Shown here piece after piece: positions 23,770 through 36,874 of a stretch of 60,000 nt of DNA. A program made the translations under genes and the position numbers. Below the pieces are notes generated by a model. The model saw nothing but the letters and a program-made list of their open reading frames with translations. It was not told where the DNA came from and made no database searches. Within the stretch, counting starts at the first letter, position 1. The number at the start of each line of letters is the position of its first letter. Source of the DNA: Phoronis australis (Eukaryota; Phoronida; Phoronidae); assembly GCA_002633005.1 (NCBI GenBank), contig NMRA01000147.1, positions 673,179 through 733,178 of the forward strand, read 5' to 3'.

Positions 23770-24118
23770 TTAATCTCGTTTAAAATCTAGAATTTTAAAT
23801 CTTTCCAATACTTGAGAACACCATAATTAACAGCAGAAGTCCAACACAATGATGGAAATTCCTGTTACGATCAATATCTTGTCGTAGAGTAGAGCGTTTC
23901 TTGTCTTCAAGCAATTTCATCGCAAACTCGCTGTTATTGACCGCAAATTCTCAAAATGCTTTTATTTTAATTGCTTGATAATGCATTGCACCTTGCTGTC
24001 AGAATTTAACTCTCACAGCTGAATTTAAAATTTATTTTATTGCGCTTATAGATGTAAGGCCGACCAGGAGAAAATTACGATACGGCTAATTAAAGGCTCA
24101 AACTGACTATCAATTCAA

Positions 24119-24469
24119 ATGGGTAGTATATGGTCAACCTGCTTTAAGCCAACAAACGGGAACGATTCATGGCTTACAATGTTTCAAGGTAACAATCAAA
24201 AACAGCCAAAGGAAAAAGACGGAAAAGGTAAATGTGATGGGAAAATTGAACAGAGCAAGCACGCGGAGAAATCGCGAAGAAAACACGCTGCGAGAAAGAT
24301 GAACGATGACAACAGAAAAACTCGAGCACTGCAAAAGCGACAAAGGAAGACATCGACTGTCGATGACAATTCGACGTTTTGCAGGAATGTGAAAGAAGAG
24401 GGCGGGAATACGCCGATGACAAGAAAAAACAGCAAGAGGGTTAACAGGAGGACGTCCGCGTGTTTTTGA
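24119..24469 (+). CDS. possible single-exon basic protein with N-myristoylation-like start
   Basis: A 116-residue frame beginning MGSIWSTCF, which fits the N-myristoylation pattern (Met-Gly-x-x-x-Ser) with a nearby Cys that could be palmitoylated. From residue 25 it is dominated by Lys, Arg, Asn and Gln. That composition could bind acidic lipid or nucleic acid, or may simply reflect an A-rich sequence. +4 is G but -3 is C, so the start context is only moderate. No homologue is recognised and there are no neighbouring exons. It may be a chance frame. Confidence 0.3.
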   Translation: MGSIWSTCFKPTNGNDSWLTMFQGNNQKQPKEKDGKGKCDGKIEQSKHAEKSRRKHAARKMNDDNRKTRALQKRQRKTSTVDDNSTFCRNVKEEGGNTPMTRKNSKRVNRRTSACF

Positions 24470-26197
24470 AGTAATTGAAGACGGTGGATTCTAGCTACAG
24501 AAATGTTGAATATGCAATACCCACGTGTATGATATACGTCGCCTACTATACTCAGACTTAGCTATTAACTTTTTGTGATAATGAACGAACGTTTATTCGC
24601 CTCCGGCTTTTATTTTTTTTCATTATATCTGGCATTAAAGCACACAGGCTTGAGATACGGTAAATTACTTTATCAGCACATCCCGGAACCCAATATAACT
24701 TAATGGATTGGAAATTAATTTAAATGCTGTAATGTATTTAGGCAACTCTGATTTGCTTTCACCCAGTATCCTTATCAGGCAATACCAGATGCTTTGCACG
24801 AACGCAAGCATTTTAAATATCTCTTTCACCAGTGGTCCAGTGCCTTTGTAAATCCTGAACACTGTTTTACAGCACTTGCTCAAGTGGCCGTCTTCGAATT
24901 CACATTGTTTGATTAATAAATGACGTTTTAATCATATTTGTTTCCTTTCTTATTAGAGACTGGTCAGCAAACCAAAGCCACGAAATGCTAAAGGCCAACG
25001 AAGACAGACTTTCTTGGAAACATGTTCATGCCTTTTGCTTACATCAAATACACGCCGACTGACCAAAACCTACATCGGTAAATTAGTGTCGATGAGTCCG
25101 AGACTGATACTGCCAGATAGAGAACTGTCCAGCGGCAGAGCTTATACTTAAATCACGGGATATTCCTTACAGCAGAGCAAAAGAGGTCATGTGGGTGATA
25201 TAGTTTTGTTTTATTTCCAAAACTATTTCAATTAAACAACAAATTACAATATTTTTTCTCAGGCATCTCAAAAAACCTGCTAACAAAAGTGGGTGGAATG
25301 TCAACAGACAGTATCTGTCTTTTCATTTTTAGGAAAAGGCCAATAAAAATATCTAAAAACGGCTATATAAGTTTGCATCGGGTCCAAGAAACAAACTTTT
25401 GAGTTAATAAAGACCAATTACCACAATAACATTGGTATAAACTTGTTCCTTACTAAGATGGGAAGTGATTTTTGAGTTTGCAAAGACCTGACATGTCATT
25501 AATCCCGGAGACCTTCTAGGTGCATAAACTGACACATGGTCACAAGCCAACTTGTAGAGCATAATCTTAATCACTAACAAGAGCCAGGGTTCTTTCAAAG
25601 CTCCAAAATCCCAGACAATGATTTCATTAAGGAATGATACGAGATGAGACCAATTTCACAATGGTAAGTGGTCTAAATTAAATATTTTTCTGATGAAAGG
25701 TGGATATATGGTTGTTTCAACAGTCCAGGAAGTTTAATCCTGTCTACTAAAAACATCACAGGAATGACAGGAAACCAACACTTGTCCTAAAATAAAGGAT
25801 AAATCAATAGAAGCCTACTACAACTGTGTATAGTAAATTGACTAGCATTACATGCAATCCACTACACAGACTGAAGTCATGCTCTCTCTGAGTGTTGGTT
25901 ATGCAAATACATACAAATATGTTAATGAAATCTCCAGTCACCATCATCATCTGTGAATTTCTTCAATTGATTCCTTAAAACTATAGCAGGAACCAATAAA
26001 TAAAGACTGATCATGGTGAAAGGGCATATCAACAATGCACTGTCGATCACATTTTGAGTCTGTGGGCACAAACTGGCGCACACCTCATAAACAATAACAA
26101 AGCTATGTACAAATATGAGACACATAGAATATGGACACAATTTCAATATTTCACCTTTGTTATAAATATTTACACCTAGAATTGCTATTAAATAACA
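24470..26197. other. intergenic, likely including the MNS1 3' UTR
   Basis: No exon was supported. The right part lies downstream of the MNS1 stop (26198, minus strand) and should contain its 3' UTR; no unambiguous polyadenylation signal was chosen. Confidence 0.4.
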
Positions 26198-29100
26198 TCA
26201 GTAGTCTCCGCCCCATGCTGACTCATCAAATGGATCTATTTGCCTCTTGGCATACCGTTGCTTGAACTCACTACCTAACATGTCAAGATCCTTCTCATCT
26301 CGGATGACGCCCTGAAATTGGATTGAAAACATATTAATTAAAGAACCACTCCAAGGCTAATACTCTCAAGAGAGACTGTAGCATTTCAATTTGCCATCCT
26401 CAAACCCATTTAAGTTTTCCTCCTTACATAAAAGTTATCACATGTTTCAAAGCAGAAACACAGGCTTTGATGTAACAGCAAAACCGAGTGGGAAATATCC
26501 AAACATCACAAACAAGGAAATGAAACAATTACAATGAACGAACTAGTGTCCTCTGATAATGAAGCCTTTCTAAGCTAGGGTATACCTCACAATGTAGTAA
26601 CTTACATCATAAACCTCTATCATGAACAAACGAGAGAGCATACTGCAGTGCCACGAACTTCTCATTTAAGCCACAGTATTCCAGTTAGGATGACCCAAAA
26701 CAGTTTTAAACAACGCTTCGAATGGTCCCTTCAACATCGCTTTATGCAAGATCCACATCTTACACATGGCAAGCATAACAACTCTCTCCTCAAACAACCT
26801 TCCAATCTCATCAAAGGAAAAGAATCACTGATGACAAATACTTCAAAAGGAACTCAGTAATTCAAAGACAAATTTTAACGTTTCCCTTTTACTCAAAAAC
26901 ATTGAAACTAGTCCCCATATCATAGCATAGTAATGCAAGACTGACCTTTGGTAAGTATCCCAGTAGACGCTGGGCGTGTTCTTTGAGCAGCTTTTGCCGT
27001 TCCTCCTCCACGATCTGCAGGCGGTATTTCTCCAGAGCCTCTTGACGTGCCTTTTCATCAAGCTCTGCCTCCTGCAATATTGAATGGCAAGTTAGCTTGG
27101 ATATCACACAGCATCGACAAAGTATGCACAGAGTTAGCTTGGATATCACACATCATCGACAAAGTATGCACAGAGTTAGCTTGGATATCACACAACATCG
27201 ACAAAGTATGCACAGAGTTAGCTTGGATATCACACAACATCGACTAAGTATGCAGAGTTAGCTTGGATATCACACAGCATCGACAAAGTATGCACAGAGT
27301 TAGCTTGGATATCATGCAGCATCGACTAAGTATGCACAGATAGTACAAGAGGTGAGATGGAATGCAAGTTTTGATCTTCTGGAATTATAATGAAGGAAAA
27401 AAGTCTTATGGTATTATTGCCAAAGGACAATTACCAGATGATTGGACAGAAGCGTATCGATTTTTTAATATGCCCTTGCAACCTTTCTTTCCAGTTTAAT
27501 GTATTCTGCCCTTCTTGGCAGTTCGTTACCATCAACTAATGCATGTTTGATTATTCCTTTTTTATTGTTCAAATGGTTCCAACATTATTGTGAATGACAT
27601 GACCACATTTTTCCAAAACTTTGTATGAGTGTAGCTGCGGTAAAACTCTTGAATATGGAAAAGCACTTAGTTTGGGGCTGCGTATGGAGCATAGAAAAAT
27701 GATGAAATAAATTTTCACTTGAAGGCTATCCTGGGTTCTGAATACGAGAGATTTTTTTACAGTTAATTTGTTTTAATGATCATTTTTTACCAACTTAATT
27801 AGACATTTGGCTTCTTCAACCGTTGAGCATCACTAACTTTGAAAAGTCACAAGATGGAAAACAAGTCACAAACCAAAGCAGGGGGTCACTAAAATAACTG
27901 CAAAGTCAGTTGCCCAGAAGATGTTTTATTACCCTTGATGGCCTCTTGAAATTTGACAGGCACAATGAATTGTGGGATATGCCACAGTAAGACTGCTTTC
28001 TAACATCATGAAACGTCATGTTTCCCGGTTTTGTGTGCAAAAAAATTTTACAAATGGTTGGGAAGGAGACAGGTGATATAATTATCTGATACAAATTTTG
28101 TTAAATTTATATTTCTGTGCCACATTTCAAGGTTCATTGAGACCTTTGTAAGCAACAGATGGAGATTTACTACACAGCAGGAATATTAAAGGCCACCACT
28201 ATACTACATACCCTATCCCTGGCAAACTGCGCCCTCCTGTCTTCCAGCAGCTGTTCAACTGCCCTCTTGTGTTCAAGCTGTTTCATTCGTCTCTTCTGCG
28301 CATTCATCTGCTCAATTCGGTCATCCTCAGCAAACTTGGCCAACATCTAAAGGAAAATAAGAAAAGACATTGTGACGGACGCGAAAACGGGTTGGACATT
28401 TCTGCTGACTAAAACATCGGCTATTTTTAGCAAAAGGAGATGGTTGTGAATTGTAGAAGCCCTGTTCCTACCTGTCGCTTAAAGTCTTCCTCTTCCTCCT
28501 TCTCCGCTTGTTGTCGCATTGCCTTGTACTGCATCTGATCAGCATGTGTCCGCTGCAACTCCAGACGGCCACGAATCCGAGCCTCCAAGTCCGCCTATGA
28601 GAACAGAGACACAATATATCAAGTTGGTAACAAAAGGAGGGAAATCATTATAGCTGTTAGTTCCTTTACCACAACTGAAAATTTCTATAACAAAAACGAG
28701 TTCTGATAATTATTACAAGGGATTACTTGTGAAAAATTTGAATGTAGAACCTGTTTGGGACAGCAAAAAACAATATTGTTAAATGGAACAAAAATGACCA
28801 CGTTAACCATTCATGTCTAGTGTGTGAACTTTTTGTTTTAATTCACCATCCCAGCGCACCAAATAGACAACAGCCTCACATTATCTGAAATTACTGCTGC
28901 AATAATGCAAAGGATATCTGACACCCAGTCAGCCAACCATGACAATTTTAAACACGACTGAGCGATGGCAGCACTTACCCTCTCCTTCTGCCGTTCTTTC
29001 TCCTCCTGTTCCTCTATGTATAACTCTAACCTCACACGTTCCATCTCCTCACGATCTGCCTCAGCCTGGGCAATGTCACTGGCCAGCTGGAATCCAAGGA

Positions 29101-32100
29101 AGATATTGTTATGTAATCATGAGTAAGTGCTTCAGAGTAGACTATAACAAAGCTCTATTTGATTTAAATAATTGCATTTATTTATTATTGATTGAAATCT
29201 ATAAATCTATGTTGTAAAGGTTGCCATATTATGTAAGCTTAAATTATTTAATATGCAATTCAATTAAATATTTATTTAATTACTATGTAGTCCTCAAAAA
29301 ATATTCAACAACTGAAATGTGATGCATGATACTACTCATATTATCAACGGAAAATAGTTAAGTTAAACATTAATGGAACGAGATGTAATCTTTCATCTAA
29401 TGTCATTCTGTTGGGTACAACAAACATACCTCATAAAAATTTTCTTCAATGCTAGACAAAGTAAAATATTCCTAACGTTGGTCCCAACTTTTCATAATTC
29501 ACAAGAAGTTGAATTTCGCATCGCCCATTTCCAAGATAGCAACTAGTTCAACACTCACCCTAGCCTGCACAGCGGCCATGGCTTCATCACGTGCGCGCTT
29601 CTCCTCGGTCCTTGCCTCCTCACGCTCTTTCTGTACATTTGCGTAGCGCATGATATTCCTGTTCTCCTCTTCCATAGCCTCGCGCTCTTTACGTCGCCAG
29701 TCTGCCTGCATCTGCTTGAACTCTTCAATGTACTGCTGCTGCATTTTCTTGTTCGCCAGCTCCAACTCTCGCTCCCTGGAGACAAAGCAGACGTCACCAA
29801 GTTTATTTATTGTTTACACGAAATACTATGGCTTTATGCTCGCAAACCAGTGGATCATCGATGGCCATCTGTGAACTGTTTATGGTTGACTTGGCATGCA
29901 TGGCATATAAAATCTTGCTTTCATGTGGCTGAAACTGATGCAGCATGGTGCTTTTTTACATAGAGAGACTGGCTTCAGAATAAGCTGGGGTAAAGACCAA
30001 AATCATCTATGATTTTTTTCTTACTTTACTTAATAAGCCCTGCCTCCAACACCACCTAACTCCTCCCATCTCAACCTCCGACCTCACAATGCTCTGCCAC
30101 CCACTCAACACTCACCTCTGGTCTTCCTCATAGATCTTCCTCACAATCTCGTCAATCATCAACTTCTCCTTCAGGAACTCCTCATACGCCTGCTGTTTCT
30201 TGATCTCCTCTTCCTCCAGTTGTCTCTCCAGTTCCTGCTGGTACCGCACTTGCTCATGGTAGTTCTCCATCTCACGTTCGCGTGCTGCCTGCTGTGCGCG
30301 CTCATTCTCCTCTTTCATAAGTCGAGCAATTTCTGCATCACGAGCCTATGGAACGATGAGACAAAACTTAAAATAATAATAAATGAATACAACATAGAAT
30401 GTTTCAAATAATTCAATCTGGATAACAAATTGAGAAGCTTCAAATTTTAGTGAAAGATACAAAAATCTGCAAAATTATTTTCTAAGGAGACGGGGTATTT
30501 TCTAAAAAATCTTGATTTTTCATCGAGCTTGCAATGAGTTCTGAATTTTTTTGCACCGAACGTACCAATTCTCATTAACTACAGAAGTATGTCAGGGAAT
30601 TTTGGTTCCAGGTTTCCTGTTATGTCTATTCTTGTTGTATTTTGTGTCTGCGTTTCAACTTACCATGTCGTCATATTTTATGGCCTCTTTCTCAGCTAGC
30701 TGCGCAGCCCTCTCTTTGTTCATGTAAGCTGCTTTTAACTGTGCTTCAAGTTCACGTAACTCAGTGCTGCAATGATAATACAACATTTTAATCGACACAC
30801 AAAGCGAATGCTCGGATCAGAGCAGGCCATCTCTAACACCAGAATTTGACAGAAAATCTCTCAGTTCCAAGTTCATTTAAGGCTCAGTTTTTTCCAACAA
30901 GGTGGTTTGCATCAGGTGGTCATCCACAGACATTCAATAACATCGAAGGTTGATTGTGACCAACATAGATAATGCCACAACTTCAAATCTCACAAAGTGG
31001 CGTGGATTAGACACCATGCAGCTGTTCTCCCTGTTCTCCATGATTTTTTTTTTGGATAACTTTACTCAACCGGGATGCAACAGCTATATTTAGAACAGAT
31101 TTAAAAACATTGCTGCTAATGGTCTGTATTTCGAAAACCAGATTTCTCCACCCAATAATGGGAATCTCAAAATCCCTGTAAGTGGCAATTGCTGCATTGT
31201 TATGATATGAACTGTGTTGTCATAATTGTAATACCTGGGTGCTCAAAATAGCTTCAGAAAATTAATTTGGGTGACAAGAAAGATCTTTCAAAGCTTTAAC
31301 ACAGTTGAAGCAAACCTCACCTGGTTTCCCTGATCTGTTGTCTCGTCTTTTCATCTCTCATTTTGTCCAACTTTATTCTTTCTAGTTCGGCAGCTAGTCG
31401 TTGGTCCTGTTCAATCTGTTCCTTCTTTACCTGGCTGTCTCGTAATGACTGCAATATAATCAGCACACGTTTAGACATAGTGTCACTCTGTCGCATTTTC
31501 TGGATAATAATAGCACACATGATCATTTGAAAATCACCACACATCAAGCACATTACAGTCATTTGAAACATATCACCTTTTGAATCGCTTCATCCATTTC
31601 ATGTTCCCTTTTCTCTTGTTGTAACCGCCGCAGGTAGCGCCTCTCTTCCACTCGATCTTCCCCCTCGATTGTGGCTTTCAGCATCGCCTCATCACGGAGG
31701 TTCCTCATTCTGTCTTCCCTTGCCTCCTCACTCACGCGGTTCTGTTCTCGCTGCTTGAGCTGAGTGGCATGGTTGCGTCGAACTGTGGCCTACACACAAC
31801 AACAAGGAGACTATCATGCAAACAGTGAATTTAGGGGGATGGCAAAAACATAAATGCTGCATATTCAGGAGCCAAGTTTTACCCTTTACAGTGACAAAAC
31901 TTTTGAACCCAACTCAACAACAAGGAATCAAGGAATTGCATCTTGGCCAAGTAGTTGGGGGCAAGGGGGGAGTGTCCTTAAGTATTCATGAGGTGTTGAT
32001 GACTGCAAAGGCGGATAGAAGTCTGAAACTAAGAGATGACTGGATGGCTAAAATAAGTGTGGAAGTAATTTTATACTTGGTTAGTCAATGCTTTTACCAC

Positions 32101-33623
32101 ATGACCAGAAAAATTACTCTATATCACATACTGCAAAATGGCAGTGTTGTCGCAATCTTTGGGACTTCAGGAACCACTCGACACGCTTTTATCAACGTCT
32201 ACAGGAGGTTAGTTAAAACAGAGCAAAAAAAATGAAAAAATGTCTTAAATCATTAGGCAACTTATCATTGCCATCAGTTAATGTGTTTGAGTGTGAAATT
32301 GCAAGTCGTACACTGATCAAAGATTTAGGATTTGCTCAGGAATTTCGATCATCTCAAGTAGGTGCATAACCTGGCTAGAATGGTCTGACAACAAAATTAC
32401 AATATGTAGAAAATTGTGTTTGACATACAATCGAATAAAGCCTCTCCAAATAGCCAACTGACACTTGGCTGAATACGTTTGGATTCTTGGCTCACACGCG
32501 GGAGACGCACAGTTCGCATCACAGTATGAGAGGATTTTAGACAGTGGGCAAGTTACCCATAAGGACCACCAATTTTACTCTCTAGGGCAGTGTTTATTGT
32601 GGACCACCTACTCAAATCAACTCCCCCGACATTGCCAATCAGGGACCACCAAAAAGCGGCATGGCTGTTAATCAACTTGTGTGGAAAGGAGTCAAAATTC
32701 AGCATACCTGTACATTAAGCTGACCACCCTAGCAGTCAGTACTACACACTGGTGACCTAAAGTCATGAATATAAGCATAAAAATCAGCTAATTGCCATAC
32801 TACACAATGTCCATTTAGCAACTGCTCATGTAATGTCATGGACATATATCAGCCTTCACAATTATACGTGTTTTGCCAATCTTAACACTTGTTTTGTTTG
32901 TCTTCGTAAGCAGTTTTGAAATGGTTGCTGATATCGCTGGCCATTTTGAAAGAGGCCCTAAAGTCGTGACCATTTTGTTTAGACGGAAATGCACAAAGTA
33001 AGACCACACAAATCAACTACAGCGCTTGCATTACATAAAAATGCATTGCATTGTTTATTAATTCAGTTTCAATTAAAATAAATTGTTATATGTTTCGCAC
33101 CCAACTTTGACGTGCACAGAAATTTTCAATGATGTTGTTTACGTAAAATGCTAAGCACCCAGCATCAATTATCTCTCCGTATTTTTTGCTTCGGCCTTAC
33201 AATACTTGATCGGCCCTGGGACATTTTGACACATTGTTCAAGCTACCCCTGGAGCACATGTTACAACAAATCTGAAAGATGTTTAGTGGATTAGTGAAAT
33301 ATGCTGTTTTAAAATACATTATTTGTAAAAAGAAGCCTACCACTCACTAGCTGTTTATTTACAATCAACACGTCTGGGTATTTGTTTGATGTTTGTAAGC
33401 AGCCGAACACTGGAAACTTCAACGCTAGATGTAGCAGGACCGCGCAGAAGCAGAAGATAAGATCATTCACAACTCACAACTATAGGACCTCTGACCGTAC
33501 AACAGGGCCCTGGTCGGACTAGGCAATCATATCACAAGTCTGGAGACGATTCAGTAAAGATAATTCGAACAAATCGATAAAAATCTGTCGCGGTTTGCTT
33601 GTGTAGCTATTACCGGGTGCCAT
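26198..33623 (-). CDS. MNS1: meiosis-specific nuclear structural protein 1
   Basis: Eleven coding exons in phase give 499 codons plus TGA (human protein about 495): 33614-33623, 31577-31782, 31321-31448, 30664-30766, 30116-30345, 29559-29775, 28979-29086, 28472-28594, 28212-28346, 26946-27071, 26198-26311. MNS1 is a coiled-coil microtubule inner protein of motile cilia and sperm flagella, also expressed in meiotic germ cells (established knowledge). Nearly the whole protein is Glu/Lys/Arg/Gln-rich helix. Family signatures are YMNKERAAQLAEKEAIKY (about 129), LMIDEIVRKIYEEDQ (about 211), MLAKFAEDDRIE (376) and KEHAQRLLGYLPKG near the end. The first exon contributes only Met-Ala-Pro and one base; using the CCACAG acceptor at 31783-31784 gives MAPVRRN, in line with the start of the vertebrate protein as I recall it. 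The gene diverges from CHTOP. Confidence 0.95.
27091..27338. repeat. 42-bp tandem repeat, about six units
   Basis: Units begin at 27091, 27133, 27175, 27217, about 27256 and about 27298, with few differences. The array lies in the MNS1 intron 20 bases upstream (in transcript sense) of the penultimate exon's acceptor (27072), so it crowds that exon's branch-point region. Frames on both strands are periodicity artefacts. Confidence 0.9.
31783..33613. other. MNS1 intron 1
   Basis: A 1.8-kb intron. It contains a 139-residue plus-strand frame (31816-32235) with no recognised domain and antisense to MNS1, which I do not call as a gene. No tandem or inverted repeats stood out. Confidence 0.6.
33614..33623 (-). 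CDS. MNS1: MNS1 exon 1 (10 coding bases)
   Basis: ATGGCACCCG followed by the donor GTAATA. It joins to TT CGA CGC in exon 2, giving Met-Ala-Pro-Val-Arg-Arg-Asn. An alternative acceptor seven bases upstream (GTGTAG) would leave the exon out of frame with this start, which decides the choice. It sits just left of the E-box cluster. Confidence 0.7.
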
Positions 33624-33914
33624 TTTGACCAATAAAAAGTCCAAGGGACACAAATCTTACAAATTTCACCTGATACCTTCCCATGCTATTTTGCAAGTGT
33701 CACGTGCCAGCGTCACGTGCTTCGCTCAGTCTCGCGCTAGCCTTTGCCTAACTCACGTGACTCAGTTGAAATACTTTGTGGTTATCGTGCACGTGGTGAA
33801 AAAGTTAACGGTGATAAAAAAGTGGAGTTGGAATTCTTCGCCAAAGTCACCTTAATTGTTGTAACTAAGCTTCATCGAAGATATGTGTAGAAGTAGAAAG
33901 GACCACTGAAGAAA
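33624..33914. promoter_or_regulatory. divergent MNS1/CHTOP promoter region with four E-boxes
   Basis: CACGTG palindromes lie at 33701-33706, 33714-33719, 33754-33759 and 33790-33795, three of them as TCACGTG. They lie 78-172 bases upstream of the MNS1 start and to the left of a good plus-strand donor (GAAGAAA|GTAAGC, donor at 33915) that could end a non-coding CHTOP exon 1. TCACGTG-type sites are bound by USF, MiT/TFE or Myc/Max-class bHLH factors (established knowledge). Bidirectional use is inferred from gene orientation. Confidence 0.55.
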
Positions 33915-34668
33915 GTAAGCACTTTTTTAAGTGATTAAGTTTGAAGTGTGGAATGTATTTTTGACAAGGTGCAAACTCCTAATCAGTGGCCGAATTTGGT
34001 CTACCACCCGTTTAAAATACACCGGACGAAATTCGTACTGAAAGTGATGGGAAGTATTCTAGCCCCTAACCAGCCAACCGAGGGGCTTATGTGTTGCCTC
34101 AGACTAGTTATCAGTCACTGATTTAGAGAATCATTTTCACTCACTGAATAATAACTGGCCCGTTATTCAGAGATCTTACCAGTGCCCAACACTACACTAC
34201 ACTACAGTAGTCCGTGTCTGAGAGACGGCCAGTACTAAAAGTATTCAACTCTCCAGACCATGCAGCTCATGCCTACTGTGTACTGGGCCACTGGCTACCT
34301 GCCTGCTGGGTCGACAAATGCGGTGAGTTCGACTTTAACACAAGTTCAAGGGCTAAACTAAGCGTTGCCCCTTGAGTGAAACTGTGCGAAAAGCCTGCAA
34401 AAACAGAATAAAGCTACTTTACCATGTTTGTATTACGAATCCTCTTATAACGATAAATGTTCTCGTACTAAACACAGATTCACTTCGATCAATGTCAAAT
34501 AAAAATGGCGATGTTGCAGACCAAGTAGGCCACCCGACCAAGTTAACTTGGTCGGCTTACATGGTCGGACCTCGCAGACCAAGTAGATACCTCCGACCGA
34601 GTTGCAAGGTACCGTTGATACCTGAATGTTTGCCATAGTGTTATAATATGAACGGTTCCACCAAATAC

Positions 34669-35080
34669 NNNNNNNNNNNNNNNNNNNNNNNNNNNNNNNN
34701 NNNNNNNNNNNNNNNNNNNNNNNNNNNNNNNNNNNNNNNNNNNNNNNNNNNNNNNNNNNNNNNNNNNNNNNNNNNNNNNNNNNNNNNNNNNNNNNNNNNN
34801 NNNNNNNNNNNNNNNNNNNNNNNNNNNNNNNNNNNNNNNNNNNNNNNNNNNNNNNNNNNNNNNNNNNNNNNNNNNNNNNNNNNNNNNNNNNNNNNNNNNN
34901 NNNNNNNNNNNNNNNNNNNNNNNNNNNNNNNNNNNNNNNNNNNNNNNNNNNNNNNNNNNNNNNNNNNNNNNNNNNNNNNNNNNNNNNNNNNNNNNNNNNN
35001 NNNNNNNNNNNNNNNNNNNNNNNNNNNNNNNNNNNNNNNNNNNNNNNNNNNNNNNNNNNNNNNNNNNNNNNNNNNNNNNN
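34669..35080. other. assembly gap (412 N)
   Basis: A run of N between two repeat-rich flanks. Frames reported through it are meaningless. The missing sequence lies between the presumed CHTOP exon 1 and exon 2. Confidence 1.
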
Positions 35081-35211
35081 ATTCATTGAAATACAAACAG
35101 TTTCAAGTAACGCCAATTAAAGACAAGTATAAGTGGTGGCATTTTGGAAACGAACATTTGACTGACAAGACCGCAATGGCTCACCTTTGGCCTATTTAAA
35201 AATTATTGAGG

Positions 35212-36090
35212 TTATGAAGTCACACCACCTAGCGAGCGCGGTAAAAGTTGGAGCGTGCGCAGTACAAAAATTTTGATTTCACGATTTTGGGAACTGAAAT
35301 AGGGACTGCTCGAAGAAAAAGTTTCATAACGGGAGTATTTGTTCGAGTTGGAAGAACTTAAACACATCGACAACCTCCTAAGGTGTTCCTCTATGCGCAA
35401 ATGGTATTTATAACAACATGACTTTGATGGTTTAGTTGGTGCAAGGCATAATTCGCCGAAAAGCTTCCGGCGTACAGAGCGCCTATAGCCTCTACATCGC
35501 CTCTGGTTCGGGCCAACAGAGGCGATGGTCATTGCCTAGCCCGCCGTAGGAGTAGTTCTGGAAACTCGGACGGCGGTAAAATTTGGACGAGTAAATGTCA
35601 AATATGATAACAACCAAGATGCCTTACCAGTACCACTAAATGAAATGTTTATTCAATTTATTGAACAATTTCATGATTTTTACTACCTCACTTGAATTTA
35701 AACAAAGTTTCATCACACATGATGCATGCTTCAGTACCTTACTTTTTACGTTGCTCTGCCGTTAGACAGTGACAGTGGTCACCGCCTCTACCTGTCCCAG
35801 TAGAGACAGTGGAGCTCCTGTAGGAGCTTCATACGCTGGAAGCTTTTCGTCGAATTATGCTTCACACTGAGTTAAACATCAAAGTCACATTGTTATAAAT
35901 ACCTTTTGCACTTAGAGGGACACCTTAGGAGGCTGTCGATATATTTAATAATCCTTCCAACTCGAAGAAATACTCCCGTTATCAAAATTTTTCTTTGAGC
36001 AGTCCCTTGTTCAGTTCCCAAAATTGATAACTCATCATTTTTAATAGTGCGCGTGTCAGGGTGGTATGTCGTCATATTTCCTGCACTCGC
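35212..36090. mobile_element. two opposite half-copies of a foldback element family
   Basis: 35212-35540 (forward sense: TTTTGGGAACTGAA, then CTCCTAAGGTGTTCCTCTAT) and 35755-36090 (reverse sense) match the two arms of the intact element at 57725-58375, but in the reversed order. They therefore look like two partial insertions or a rearranged one. A more diverged piece continues to about 36620. All are non-coding. Confidence 0.65.
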
Positions 36091-36874
36091 AAAAACTCCA
36101 AAGGCATGACAAATTGTCTATTGAGACAGTCTTTCGAGACACCTTGTTTCAATTTTATTAAACATTTGTTAGGGTGAGAATTACTCATTTTGAAACAGAA
36201 CACTGTCGGCCATAGACTTGGAGTTATTTCACGGCCTCATGCTTGGTATTAACAGCGTGCTTTTCATTCTTGACTGCCGTGAACCACTTCCGAAGCATGT
36301 CAGGTTCTCAAGAAAATTTAAAAAAGATATACCCACTTTCCTCGCAGCTTCATGGTTCGCACTGTCGGGAATGATACGCCACACCATAGCAGCATACACT
36401 CAGCTGAAGGCCAGTTCAGATGGATGATCACTGTCTAAAGTGACGTATGACTATAGCACAGGCTTCCTCAGCTTCCTTCCAACTTTAGCAAATACTCCTG
36501 TTTACAAACTTTTTCAAGCAGTGACCTTTTTCAGTTCAATGTCATATCTCTTGGCGTGCCTCAGTGTTACAAATGGTGAATGAAGCGCCTATGTGTGCTT
36601 CATCATCTCTAAGGCCAGTAGAGATGGTGGTCAATACCTAATGTCACTTGCCAGTGAACGGTCACTTTCAATTCACTTCACAGATATGTAGTAAATACTG
36701 AAAGAACTTTGAAGCAACAAATTAACTTATCTAACAAATTAACTTATCTGACAGTCATGTTTTAATCATCTACAAGCAAGACTTATTTGAGTTCTGCTAA
36801 AACGATCCATTATTAATGGTCTTTCTGATGAATACTCCACAGTAGCTTAACCTTTTTATTCTTTCCCTTTTCAG

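Noticed and set aside
27047-27247. Repetitive frame AWISHNIDKVCTEL
   Set aside because: The 42-bp unit is a multiple of three, which keeps the frame open; it is intronic to MNS1.
31816-32235. 139-codon plus-strand frame in MNS1 intron 1
   Set aside because: Unusually long for this composition, but antisense to MNS1, with no recognised domain and no supporting splice sites. Left as a possible chance frame.
34445-35199. Frames of 150-223 codons around 34.6-35.1 kb
   Set aside because: They consist almost entirely of the assembly gap.
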